The notes beneath the pieces were generated by a model. That model was not told the origin of the DNA. It worked only from the letters and a program-made list of their open reading frames with translations, and searched no databases. Positions 25,755 to 37,819 of a stretch of DNA of 64,000 bases are shown here, one piece after another; position 1 is the stretch's first letter, and each line of letters opens with the position of its first letter. The DNA is taken from assembly GCA_020226215.1 (NCBI GenBank), contig CM035231.1:48946876-49010875 (forward strand). Reading direction: 5' to 3'. Origin of the DNA: Sindora glabra. Taxonomy: Eukaryota > Streptophyta > Magnoliopsida > Fabales > Fabaceae. The position numbers were made by a program, and so were the translations under genes.

Positions 25755-28235
25755 GTGTTTAATGGCAGAATAATTAAAATGGGTTGAAACTTGCAAGTCG
25801 ACTCATTAGCCCATAAATTTTGAAAGACTTAAATCTCTATTTTGGGGCCCTAAGACATGAGGCTTGCAATCAACTCAATTCGTGAAAGCTCATAAATGGG
25901 CCAAATAGCTTGGAAATTTTTTTTGTAAATTTCTAAAATTTATATAAGTTGACATTTTTAATCTATACAAAATTGTACTCTTATTTTTTATTTTTAATTA
26001 TGTAAGGTATGTTATGGATAACTTATAGTTAATATTTTTATTTTATAGGTATCTTATGACTTATGTTTAGTATATATAATATTTTTCAAGGTTATATATA
26101 AATCTAAAATATATTATGACTAATTAATAATTGAATATGTGGTACTTTTGAATGATTTTAATTTTTTTATCATTTAAATTTAATTTTTTTTAAAAAATAA
26201 AAAAAAAAAAAATATCCGTAAGTTAATTTAGGTCTATAAAGACTAAAGTAGGGCCTTTATATTGGAAGCTTGTGCAAAAATTGAACAGATCCAACCTAAT
26301 CAGTTTATGGTTGGGCTATTCTAACCCACCCTGTTTAATAACTATATGAAATGGCACTTAACTAATGCTACACTAGGAATTTTACTCTTTATTATATTTG
26401 AGGTTTGAACGTATGAATTTATATATGCGTGATAAGTGGATTATCACTTTGTATAACATCAAAATTCACATTTTCAATGTCTAAAATTTTTAAATTATTT
26501 TAGTAATTATTTTGAAAGATAAGTAAATTACTTATTATTATTTTAAATATTTTAATATATCATTTATTAAAAATATGTCCATAGTAGTAGTAAGAAAAGA
26601 TGTCTATACAAGTAGAGTAATTTTAGCTGTTCAATCTCAAATTTACCGAATTGAGTTATTTTAAGTATTTTCTAATTAAAGATATGCTTTAATTAAGCAA
26701 AAATAGCCATAATATGACCAATGAAGACGTTAGATTTCAATATAAGTAGAATAATTTTAGCTGTTTAATCTCAGTTAAAACATATATTTAATTACAAAAT
26801 AGTTAAATTATCTTATATTATTTAACTTGAATTTATAATCATTTTTTATCATTTTATTGAATAAGAGTTCAAATTTAGGTTCAAGTATTACATTTTTTAT
26901 GCGTCAAAAGACATCTAGGTAAATTTTCAAATTAATAGGATATTCATATAATTTAATAAATGATATCTAAAAATATTTAAAATAACAATAAGTAATTTAT
27001 TTATATTTTAAAATAATTACTAAGATAATTTAATAAATTTAGACACCAAAAATGCTGTGCATGTTAATCACATAACTTAATAAGTTAAAATATTAAAAAC
27101 ATAAATATAAATTTTATGAAAATATTCATATTTTCTTAACTTTAAGATATTAAGTAAATTTTTCATAAAAAAACTTGAAAAAATTTATAAAGCAATTTTT
27201 ATCAATAAACTTCATTTTCGTATTTGTAAAACACATCTAAGTATCATCTTATAAATCATTTGGAAAAAAATTATTATTTCAGATTAATTTCATTAAAATA
27301 GATAGTGATTTTACAAAATCTTACAATAATATAATACTTAAGAGTGAAATTGGTATAGGAAAAAGGGAATCAATGTTTTTAGCCATCAAGTGATGTTTGG
27401 TGAATTTATGAAAATAGAGGAGGAGTTAGTATATTATTCTTAAATCTCAAGGATAGTAGATGAAGTTTAACCTAACTTAAAATATTAAATATTATTATTT
27501 TTAACATAAAAAGTAGAACTTTGGAAAATGTATTTTGCACATTATTCTAAGTTGGCAAAAGATTACTAGAATCACCAAACGGACTCATATCTATAAATGA
27601 GTTTAAGAATCTACAAAAAAAAAAATATAGATTAGGACTCATAAAGGTGAGTTTATATAAACGTGGACTTAAAGCCATTTAATCCCCCGTATCCTCATTC
27701 TTTTTTCTTTGTTTACATTTTCAATTTTAAAATAAATTAATACACTATACAAATATTCATCCAATCAAAATAATATTCACTTTCAAACCTAATTATTTAC
27801 CTTTCAAATTAATCTAATCTAAAAAATTATTTATAAATTAATGATATTATTTATAAATTAATAATTTTAAAATTAAATAATTTTTATTATAATTTATTTA
27901 ATTTTGAATTATTTTTTTGGATTAAGAATATATTAAATATATAATTTTTGAATTTACAACTATTATTTTTGGTTTAAAATTTACTTTGAACGGTTTAAAC
28001 TTATTTTTTAATAAAAAAAGAAAAGTCTGTAGTTAAAAAATTTAAGGACTCAAACCCCCATTTAGAGCGCAAATAAATCCATTTAATAACTATAAAATTT
28101 GTTGCACAAAAATTAAAGCTTTGTTAGCCATTAAGAAAAGTTCGATAAATTTTTGAAAATAGAAAGGAGATCAATGAATTATGTCTAAATCTTAGAAAAG
28201 TTGAATGAAATTTACCCTAACTTAAAATATTAAAT
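25755..28235. other. AT-rich intergenic region, dispersed-repeat debris only
   Basis: 25,770-26,350 carries low-grade repeat words (gggttgaaacttgcaagtcgactc; ttgggctattctaaccca). 26,600-26,770 has a short duplicated phrase, agtagaataattttagctgtt (about 26,614 and 26,745). No coding fragment was seen. Confidence 0.4.
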
Positions 28236-28239
28236 ATTA

Positions 28240-28580
28240 CTTAGTTCATTCTTTATTATCTGTGACATTTTAATTGTTTTCACATAATAGTTTAGTTTGT
28301 TTATTTTTACTGAAAATTTCAAAACTACCTTTTAGTTCAAAGTCAAAATTTACTCTATTTTTTATTTGATGTACAAAGTCTAGAGGGTTGAAAATAAAGA
28401 GAGATATATGACGGAGTAAATTTATTGAAACATTCTAAGATGAATGTGTAGAAGCATTTATTAGTGAAAATGAATGGTAAAATTGAAAAAATAATATTTG
28501 ATGCTTCATTAAATTTCTAAAATAACAGATAAAAAAAGAAGAATTTTTTTTTCAAATACAATGGATAATAAAAAATGAAA
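28240..28580. mobile_element. Diverged third copy of the Stowaway-like MITE
   Basis: The order of words ttcattctttattatctgt, agagagatatat, aagcatttattagtgaaaa, atttgatgcttcattaaatttct and taaaataacagataaaaaaagaa parallels the copy at 3,147-3,466 in the same orientation. The CTCCCTCC ends are no longer readable and the middle has changed, so this is an older copy. Confidence 0.55.
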
Positions 28581-28584
28581 AATT

Positions 28585-31255
28585 TATTATTCTTAACAAA
28601 AAAGAAAGTAAAACTTTGAAAAATGTGCTTTGCACATTATTCTAAGTCAGCAAAAGATTGTTGCACATAAACCAAATGTTAAAATTAAATTTTATAATGA
28701 TAATTCTAATTCAAATATGTGAAAAAATAATATTAAAATATGGATGAAATAAAATTAAGAATTACCTGATGAATGATGTATATAAATTTCTTAATGTATC
28801 ATATAATCCTCACAATCAACTTTGATCATGAATTCTAATGAGAATTACTGCTCCTATCAACTTTAGTTGTGTATTGTTGATCGGATAGAAATTCTTTTAC
28901 TAATAGGAAGTGATCAAAATCAAATTTAAGGTTTAGAAATAGTAATCCTTATTTACATTCTAATAGTTAATGAATCAATCCATTATTAAGAATCACGAAT
29001 TGAATTACCATTGGATCCAAACTAGACCATCATTTATAATATTAGACTATACCTTTGAAATCTTATTTTTATTATTTAATTAATTGGTCGAGAATGAAAA
29101 TTTTAACACCAAAGTATCTTCTGCTACATTTTCAAAAGCTAAAAGCCTTTAGAGTAAATCTTATGCGATCAGGTACGAATCTTCATAGGTTGAAAATCCA
29201 CCCACCCACTTTAGTTTATCAATTCGAATGACTCACTATTTTCAATCGCCTTAATTTGTTGATCTAGCATAAATTGACCTATTGGTAATATATTTATTTG
29301 GCTTGATCTAATTAACTTAGATATGACTTTTTTGCTCACCCTAGAATCATGAATTTATTTGCCATATTGAATATGTTTTATATATTGTGTGGCTGCTAGG
29401 ATATATATAGACACACATACAAAATTATCAGTTTCATCTCTAAAATCACATAATACTAATAAAATAGTTCTTAAATTATTTTAAATTATCAATTTTATCC
29501 TTAGATAATAATTTATATATATAATTTTGTCTTTTTGCATAGACAAATTTGTCATTAAGTGTTTATATAGAGGAATGAGATTATCCATATGAATTATTAT
29601 TTAGAGATAAAATTAATCATTTAATATAATTTAATAACTATTTTACCAATATCATATAATACCAAGAACAAAATTAGTAATTTGTTATATATACACATTT
29701 GACTTTTCAGCAAGTACATACTGTAGCAACAATTTTTTTTTGTATATATGTCTGAATATTGCGGTTTTAATGTATAGTCTCATTTCCATATATGTTTTGC
29801 ACTATGTAAATTTCCAATTGTATTATTGGTTTTCCACTATGCTTTCAATGTCTTATGTATATGGAATTATATCCAGAATGATGTAAAACCATGTTTTGAG
29901 GGAGGAATTGTTTATTATTGGTAAAGGATATACATCTCAAATTTAGTAATATTCTAGAAAATTGATATTGCATATTTGTGTTCATAAGATGAAAGATGTT
30001 TTAAATTTACTAGAATATTTTTTGGGCATTCGAAGTGTTAATGGAAAATATTTGAAAATTTTCCAAAAAAAACTTGGGTTTAAAATATAGAAAGATTTTT
30101 AGCATGATTTTTAGTTTATTATCAATTGTCATTAAATAAAAAATTTCCTTTAATATTTCAATTGGACTAGAATTAAGCCAAAGTTGGATTTAAAGCATTG
30201 AAAGGCATTAAAACTTTTTCCGGAAACATTTTTTTTAATTTAAAACGGATTTGAAATGCATTTTTTAAAAAAATTGCATTAATATTTATTAAAATGCATT
30301 TAGTATCAAATTGGAGTGAAAACCATATTAAAAATGCATAAAATAACGAAAAATGGAGTTGGGTTGCAATTGATTTGTAATCGAGTTGTACACTTGACTG
30401 CACAATGAAGACAATGAATAGTTCATATCGGTGCACGCCCATGCATACCTAAGGCATGTGTAGGCCACCTATTGCCTTGTGGTGTCTTACGGCAAAGCAA
30501 AATGCATCGCTGAACTTTACTATTTGAATTCTTAATTATGAATTTTTAAAAAAATTTCTACTATTAAAATTTTTTTGATTAATTTTTACCCATTTTATTT
30601 AAGTGTCAATTTAATTTATTTGACCTTAAAATTTGTTGATGTGTGATTCCTATGGTTAGGCCTCCATATATATTTTTTTGTAGAACTTTTTATTATTGTT
30701 TGTCTTATGAATAAATTTTACATGTATATATACAAAAAGATATACATTTTATAGGAATCAATTAGGGCTTATGTTATGTCATAAAATTTTACGTAATTAT
30801 AGATCAACTTATTATGGATCTAATATTATAAAATATTGTTAAAGTTTGTTAAAATGTTAGTTGGACTAAGAAGAGTGTTAAATTAATAATATTTAAATAC
30901 TCTATTAATACAATATTATTAATATAACTTGTTGGATATATCATGTTAGATTTTTAGGAATATAATATTTAGTTTTTATGTTATATTATAAGGTTTTAAA
31001 TGCCTTCTCAAGATTAGATTTTAGAGTAGAATATTTTATATAATTGCATAGTTAAATGAGAAAATTTTATAGTATGATTAGAGTGAAACATGTGTTAATG
31101 TATTGAATTTGTTTTCCTTAGTTTCCTTGCTTATGCAATAGAATGTTATTAAGATGTTGTATGGAATGAATTATAAGAATTAAGATGAGTCATTAAAACT
31201 TTATTTATAGTCATAAATTTAGATCTAGCCATTAGTGAGAAAAAGCCCACAAATT
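28585..31255. other. AT-rich intergenic; nothing firmly recognised
   Basis: 29,150-29,350 ends in tttttgctcaccctag, a common outer edge of plant dispersed repeats on the minus strand. 30,330-30,510 is less AT-rich (gcacgcccatgcatacctaaggcatg) but not identifiable. A TGTTGGATATATCATGTTAGA string at 30,929 could be the 5' edge of the copia LTR belonging to the element that follows. No gene was found. Confidence 0.35.
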
Positions 31256-31259
31256 GACA

Positions 31260-32790
31260 CTAACTCCACTATGGAATAGAAGAATAAACATGATAAATGA
31301 GCTCAGTCAAACAAGGCATGCCTTATAGTAATGAAATTTACGGTGGATAGAATTATCAAATAAAGTATCCCTGAAAATGAAAATGCCAAGGCATTCTAAA
31401 ATTTTATGGTTAAAAAATACAATAAGTTTAATAAGGTAGAAAAAGGGTACCTTTTATTATTAAAAAAATAGTATATGATGGTGTTAGTGGAATGTGGGAA
31501 CATATATTAAAGTTAATTAATTATTACAATAAGTTGGAGAGCATGAAAGTTGAATTAGATGACAGTCATTTGACTTAATTAGTAGTAGATCTTTACCTTC
31601 TAAGTTTGATATTCTGAAGACTTCATACAACACTTAAAAAAGTGAGTGGAGTATAAACAAGTTAATTGCAATTATTACTTAAACAGAGGAAGATATTAAG
31701 AAGAGAAAAGCTTATATGGTTAATTGCCTTGCATATGGTTCAACTTTAGAACAAGGCATGAAGGAAAATTAGAAAGATGGTAAAGGTTAGTATACCCATG
31801 GTAGGAACAAACGTAAGAAGGATGAGACAGATGGACAATGCTATAGGCCTAAAAAGCCCAATTTAAAGGAAATTGCAAATTCTATAAGAAGTATAGTTAC
31901 AAGAAAGCATATTGCTTCAAGTATAAGAAATGGCTTAAAAAGAAAAAGCAAGCAAACTTTAGTTTACTTTAAGTCTAATATAGTTGATATGCTATCAAAC
32001 ACTTAGTAGTTTAACATTGGTGTTACCATTCACATAATGATTTTTGTTTAGGCACTAAGAAACCTAAGAAAGTTAAGTGAGGAAGAGCTAATTATGCAGC
32101 TTAAATGAAGATAGAGTAAAAGTGGAACATATTGGAATAGTTTTGTTGAGTTTATTATTAAGATATGAATTGATTATAAATAATGTTATTTATATACCTT
32201 TTATGAGAGAAAATTTTAATCTTTATAGTAGCTTTAGATTGTGTTGAATATTCTTGTCACTTTGGAAATGGAAAGCTTGAATGAATTTATGAATCTTTTA
32301 TTATCAATGTTAATTCATTGTTTAATCCCATTTTACCAATTACATTAATATTGTTATTGGAAAGAAAAGAAATAGAATCAAGAAAAGTTCCTCCATGCTT
32401 TGGCACAAACGAAGGGGCACATTTCTTAAGAAAGGATATGAAGAATTATAAAAGGATAAAGTACTACATGTTTTGGATTTCTCATATTTCAAAACATATA
32501 TTGACAATGTTAAAGGAAAACTTCTTGTTAAAGTTAGAAAGGGTAAAAGAAGTGAAAAGAAAAAGATTATTTTAGAACTAATCCATATTAATATTTGTAA
32601 ACTCATTACACCAAGTGTTATAAGCAGATACAAATACTTCATTACCTTTATTGATAATTACTCTGAATGTGGTTAGGTAGAATTGCTTAGTGAGAAGTTA
32701 GAATAATTCGAAATTAGGAAAATAGATAAAATACTTCAACTCTAATAGAGATAATGAGTATTATAAGAAGTGTGATGTAATTGAATGTCG
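31260..32790 (+). pseudogene. Decayed Ty1/copia gag-pol remnant
   Basis: Pieces of a copia polyprotein occur in the right order but with many stops and frame changes. Gag (UBN2-type): AKAFxNFMVKKYNKFNKVEKG near 31,389-31,451 and the GVSGMWEHILKLINYYNKL region near 31,480-31,540. Zinc knuckle: CKFYKKYSYKKAYC near 31,876-31,917, with some metal ligands replaced. Protease-side motif: VEHIG...NVIYIPFMRENF near 32,125-32,218. Integrase: KGKLLVKVRKGKRSEKKK, then ELIHINICKL and RYKYFITFIDNYSE (32,507-32,667), then FNSNRDNEYYKKCD (32,730-32,774). The expected aspartates in HTD and SDRG have become Asn. No reverse transcriptase or RNase H is seen. The element is dead. Confidence 0.85.
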
Positions 32791-33164
32791 AGATCCTAAC
32801 TTGATTATAATTGGCATGGAACTTATTTGTTGATTTTTCACTAACCTATCCAATTCAATTTTTGCATTCCTAATTAATGTGTCATTATTTATATGACAAG
32901 AAATAAGATACTAAATGAGGAAAAAAACATTTGAATTAATTTTCACAAAATGGTTTACAAAAGATAAGAAAGTTAAATTTGCTTATAGTTCTTTTATGAT
33001 TAGGAAAAGTTAGTCTAACTAACTTATAAAGAATCTAGTGTATATTTCTTTCACCAAAGCTTACCAATAGAATAAGGCTCTAAAATACACTTCATGAACA
33101 AATGCCTTGTGCTACCTTACAACAAAAACAATGAGCTTTCATGGAGTCTAGCTTTAAGGAGGTA

Positions 33165-34340
33165 GTGTTAGGGACTCATTTGTCAAATGAAATACAAAGA
33201 ATTGAGTTTGAAGTTTAGTGAATGAATAATCCAACACAAATAAATAAAATAATAGACTAATCTTATCAACTGGACTATCCTCTTATAAAATATAACACAA
33301 TCAAACATTGATAAATATTAACTCACACATCAAGTAGTCAATAAGGGCTTATTTGCTATCATATTGTCATATTTGTTTCCAAGTGGGCTTAAAAGGCTAA
33401 ATTATAACCATCCTATCAAGATATTATCACACAAGGATAAATTATAGCAATTAAATTCTAAATTTGTATCACAAGGCATAATAAATAATAATAAAAATAC
33501 ATACATCTATTTTGTGACTCTTAGGTAATCTTTATACCATCACAAGCTTTTTATCTTTATTCCTTCAGGGCCTACTTTATGCCTTTTATAAGCATATTAT
33601 CAAAAAAATTTCATCCAATGTTCACATTGCCCTTAACATATCTCTCATTCCATGACATAGGCCATATTCATCATATTAATCAATCAATCCCATGCTTCAA
33701 TATATGGTTACATAATATATTTCATTAGTTAAATAACATCACAAGTTAGTTCATGTCATATTTTATATCACATTTTATAATTCAATTGATCCTTATATCA
33801 CACTTAAAGCCATAGTTAACGTAACTTTATAATATCAACATGCCTCAGTACACAACCGTATAATATATTCCATTTCACAATTACATACATTAGATTGATT
33901 GGATCATATATTATACATTACATCATTTCTATATCTCACTCCATATCATAAAGAATAAAAAAAGTTTATTTCTCAACATCAATTATGGTATAATAGATTT
34001 ACATGTATTTAAAAAAGGTACAAACCTTTACTAATTCAAATTAAGTTCACTCACAAAAACAAGGTTAATAAAATGCTTTGCAAAGCTCTTCAGCCATTCC
34101 AATAACATTTGAAAATAATGAAGTGTTCGTGAATCGCTCCCAATTTTGATGAATTCTAGGCTTGGTAAGGGCTTCATAAAGCTCTTTGTGACTTCTAATA
34201 TCATCTTCTCATAATGAAGTGCTTTCCAACCTAGTAAATTTTAAGCCCAAGAAGCTCTTTGCAAATAGCTTTGCGTATGAGCATAATTCATTTTCCAATA
34301 AGTTTTTCCACTATTCATTTAAAAAATGAGACTTTTTAAT
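33165..34340 (-). mobile_element. Possible degenerate LTR on the minus strand
   Basis: On the minus strand the block begins with a leader-like, less AT-rich segment (34,340-34,060; words aaagagcttcttgggctt and gaagagctttgcaaagc), passes a donor-like gtgagtgaac (about 34,050), and runs through about 0.9 kb of non-coding sequence to tgagtccctaacacta (33,165). The layout is that of a plant LTR with a spliced leader, but no partner LTR or coding fragment proves it. Confidence 0.25.
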
Positions 34341-34456
34341 TTATCTAATTTTTAATCAAACACCATGAACTCATAAATGTAGGTTATCTTCACACCAATG
34401 TTGTTTCTATTAGTATATCTCATTTATATCATCAATCATTATCAAAATTAAGAACT

Positions 34457-35200
34457 TAAGGTCATTTGTTTGATTGATTAGGACTAGATATTAAGTTCAA
34501 TAAAAATTTACTTAAACTATTCCATGATAATTATCTAATTAAATGTATTTAGTAACTAATTTTATTAGATAAAAATATCCAATACTATTCTTATTTTTAA
34601 AATAATTATATATATATGTATATATCATATCACATCATTTAATAATTTGATATAATTTTTTTTGAAATCATAGATAATTTTGAAATTATATACAATTTCA
34701 ACATTTTATGATAAAATTTTCAAATCAAGATTTGTAAAAATGTGACGCATAATACAATCAGGACAGGAGTAATTTTAAAAATATACAAAATTTTAATATC
34801 TTAGAACTAAATTTTCAAATTATTGATTAAATTCCAAAATTAAAATATAAAATTATTAAAATATTATAAATTTAATATTTAATAGATTTAGTGCTTAAAA
34901 TTCAATTCTTAATTTTAGCGCTAAACATTTTAGTATTATGAAATACACCTTAATTAAAAATGTAAAAAATGACCATCCAAACTAACAACCCAATCATATG
35001 AAAATAGGTTAGTTTGTTAAAAAAAATAAAATAAAAATGAAAAGCTTAGTAATAACTAAGCCCAATTAAAACCTACTAATGTTACCAAAAAAAAAATACA
35101 ACCTATTAATAACAAATCTAAATCTAATCTAAATTGTTGTATTTATCCAATTGCGAAGGCAATTCGAACTCAATCGAGTGTGTTCACCTTGCCTTCATAG
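34457..35200. repeat. Dispersed repeat family X, copy B
   Basis: Aligns with 19,610-20,445 in the same orientation, ending at the shared ctcaatcgagtgtgttcaccttgcc. Differences are mostly single bases and short AT indels. It lies immediately upstream of the GC-richer leader of the Mutator-like/plant-mobile-domain relic. Confidence 0.7.
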
Positions 35201-35289
35201 GCTTTTTGACCGTTATACTGGTCTTTGAAAAAAAAAAGACTAAAACCTTGCGCTGCAATTAGCATTGCCCGAGATGCTTAAAGCTAATT

Positions 35290-35770
35290 TTTTAAAATTT
35301 AAAAAAAGTGGATCACGTTGCTGGGCCGCGTGTGATTAGGCTTGATCATGTTCTCTGACCGAACGTGATCAGATTGATCATGCTGGGCTAGAGGACGTGA
35401 TCAGAATTGATTACGGGCAGCCCATCAACGTGACTAATGCGTCACCCCCAACCATCCACGCGTCTAACAACCCGTTCGAAGCCTTCCCATGCTCCCTCGT
35501 GACCAAGCCAAGCACCCCGTGCCACCACGTGTCGCGCTACTGTGTATCTTGTGACCCTTGTACTCATTACAAAACCCCCTTCCCCAGCCATTCACACACT
35601 CACACCCTAAAAAATTCTCTTCAACAGCCATTCATGCATTAAAAAATCATCTTCCTAGTAGCTCTTCTATAAAAAAACTTCTCCCCAACAACAATTTCTT
35701 TCCATTAACAATCCAAAATCAAATCTTCAACAGCAGTCGTATTATTCGAGAAGTTCGTTATACAAGTAAG
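35290..35770 (+). promoter_or_regulatory. Probable leader/promoter of the Mutator-like relic
   Basis: This is the most GC-rich non-genic block in the window. 35,309-35,420 contains five TGATCA/GTGATC-type words (gatcacgttg, gatcatgttc, cgtgatcagattgatcatg, cgtgatcagaattg). A C-rich, purine-poor stretch follows (35,530-35,720; repeated cagccattca at 35,585 and 35,626) and resembles a plant 5' leader, ending near a possible donor acaagtaag at 35,762. The link to the coding relic from 37,820 is inferred from order and orientation. Confidence 0.4.
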
Positions 35771-36360
35771 ATTATTTAGAAGAATAAAAATTATTAGTTG
35801 TATTATTTTATATTTACAGGTCACATGAAAGTATTATATTTGTTTAGTAATATTTTTTATAAGAATTCCCTCATTATAATTGATATTATTAGTAGGCATT
35901 GTAACTAAATTGTGATTATTTTATTTGATTATGTATTTTATGATTATGTTTGAATTAATAAATGTGAATAAAATGTTATGGTATTTATCTTGTTTTAATT
36001 TATTTTTATTATTATGCTTGTGTGTATTATTTTAATTTACTTTTATTATTTAAATTTTTTTATTATTTTAATTTTTGAGTGTATTATTATGTTGTTGTAT
36101 GACTAGATTATATGCATGTTGAGCAAATCATTATGATTTTAATTATTAAATATTATGGGTTGGGCATCATTAAAAAAGAAAATAAAAAAACCTAAATACT
36201 TACAGATTTTTGAAAAAATAGTAAGATTTGTTAATATAAAATTATTTTTAAGAAATAGTAGTTGAAGATAGAATGTTATACTTTGAGAGTTTTGAAATAT
36301 ATTTGCAAATCATAAATCTTAATTTAATCAAGAATAGATATTAAAATATATGTAATTTTA

Positions 36361-36925
36361 TTTTAATTAAGAATAAATAATTATTTAATTAAGACAAATA
36401 TTACACAGATAAGCTAAGATAATTTACAAATAATTCATATAATGTAAGTGCTAGCCTAAAAGTAGTGAAGAAAAAATTAAAAATATACAATAATATCCCT
36501 AACTTATTGACCTTTAAAATAATATTACAAAAAATGCCGAAGGAGTTGTTGTTTTAATATGCTTATATTGTTTATATTTTTTGTTATTATTATGATATCT
36601 GAGTATGTTATTAGTTTTTATTTATAATAAAATAAATTTTTATAAAATTGTTTTGATTAAGAATAAATAATTATATAATTAAGACAAATATTGCACAATT
36701 AAGATAAGGTAATGTAGAAATAATTGAAATAATGTAGGGTTTAGGCTAAAAGTAAGGGAGAAAAATAATAAAAGTGTAATATATTAACTCTAAATTTTTG
36801 AACTTCAAAATAATATTCCAGAACCAAAAAGGCTGAATGAATTATTGTTTTAATATGCTGATATTATTTAAATTTTTTTTTATTATTATGATATGAGTAT
36901 ATTGTAAATTTTTATTTATATTAAA
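36361..36925. repeat. Tandem duplication, 290-bp period
   Basis: Two adjacent units start at 36,361 and 36,651 with ttt-attaagaataaataatta and share attaagacaaatattacaca, ataatgtaag...ctaaaagta, and ttgttttaatatgcttatatt. They lie in the non-coding part of the Mutator-like relic. Confidence 0.75.
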
Positions 36926-37819
36926 ATTAACTTTTATATCTGAGTAAATTAAAATAAAAAAAATAAAACTTAACTTATAATTATTATTGTAGTAGTTACT
37001 ATATTGGGCTTTTTGATTGTAGTATGTACGGTAGGAAAATAATTTCTCATTTTATTGTACATTAAAAACTATTTCATAAGATGATTAATTTTTTTTCTTT
37101 TTAAAAAAGAGTTAATAACGGGGAAGGGGACTTCATGTTCCACAAATCACATGAGTCACCCCCGTGTTCATTTATAATATTAAAATTAAATATTATTTTT
37201 TACTTCAAATTTACATTATTTTTTTAAGTTTTACTTATTTATAATTTACTTCCCCTATTTGTGTTTTATTAGTAAATTTAACTTAACTTATATTTGATTT
37301 ATTATTCACATTTTCAATGTTACTTTAATACTAATTATTCAAGATTTTAAATAATTAATAATTGTATATTAACTCTTGTAATATTATAATATACACAATA
37401 CAATAAAATTAGTAACTAGGAAAAGATTGTTAGAATGATTAAAATTTAATAAATATTAATTTTTCACTTATTCTCTTGTGAACTTATTAGATTGCATATT
37501 TAAGTTATAAAATTAAAAATTTAAGCAATATTTTATCATAGTATGATGTATATACTTATAAAAATATTTAACTAAACATAAAATTATGATAAAATCTGTA
37601 TCACTAAAATAAATATTTTATTAGTAAATTATCTTCATAATATGATACAATTTGATTTATAAAAACTTATTTACACATAGAATATATGTTATTTAGAAAT
37701 TGCTAAAGATAAATCCTAAAATATGTATTATTAGGTTTCATCTTTGTTGACTTATTGGTGTTGGGAAATATCACAATACACATAATATTGTGGAAAACGA
37801 TATTTTAAACTATACATTT

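Noticed and set aside
30173..30442. 89-codon minus-strand frame
   Set aside because: No motif, with composition following poly-A/T runs.
32318..32676. Overlapping frames on both strands at 32.3-32.7 kb
   Set aside because: The plus-strand frames are fragments of the copia integrase relic and the minus-strand frame is its shadow, so neither is a separate gene.
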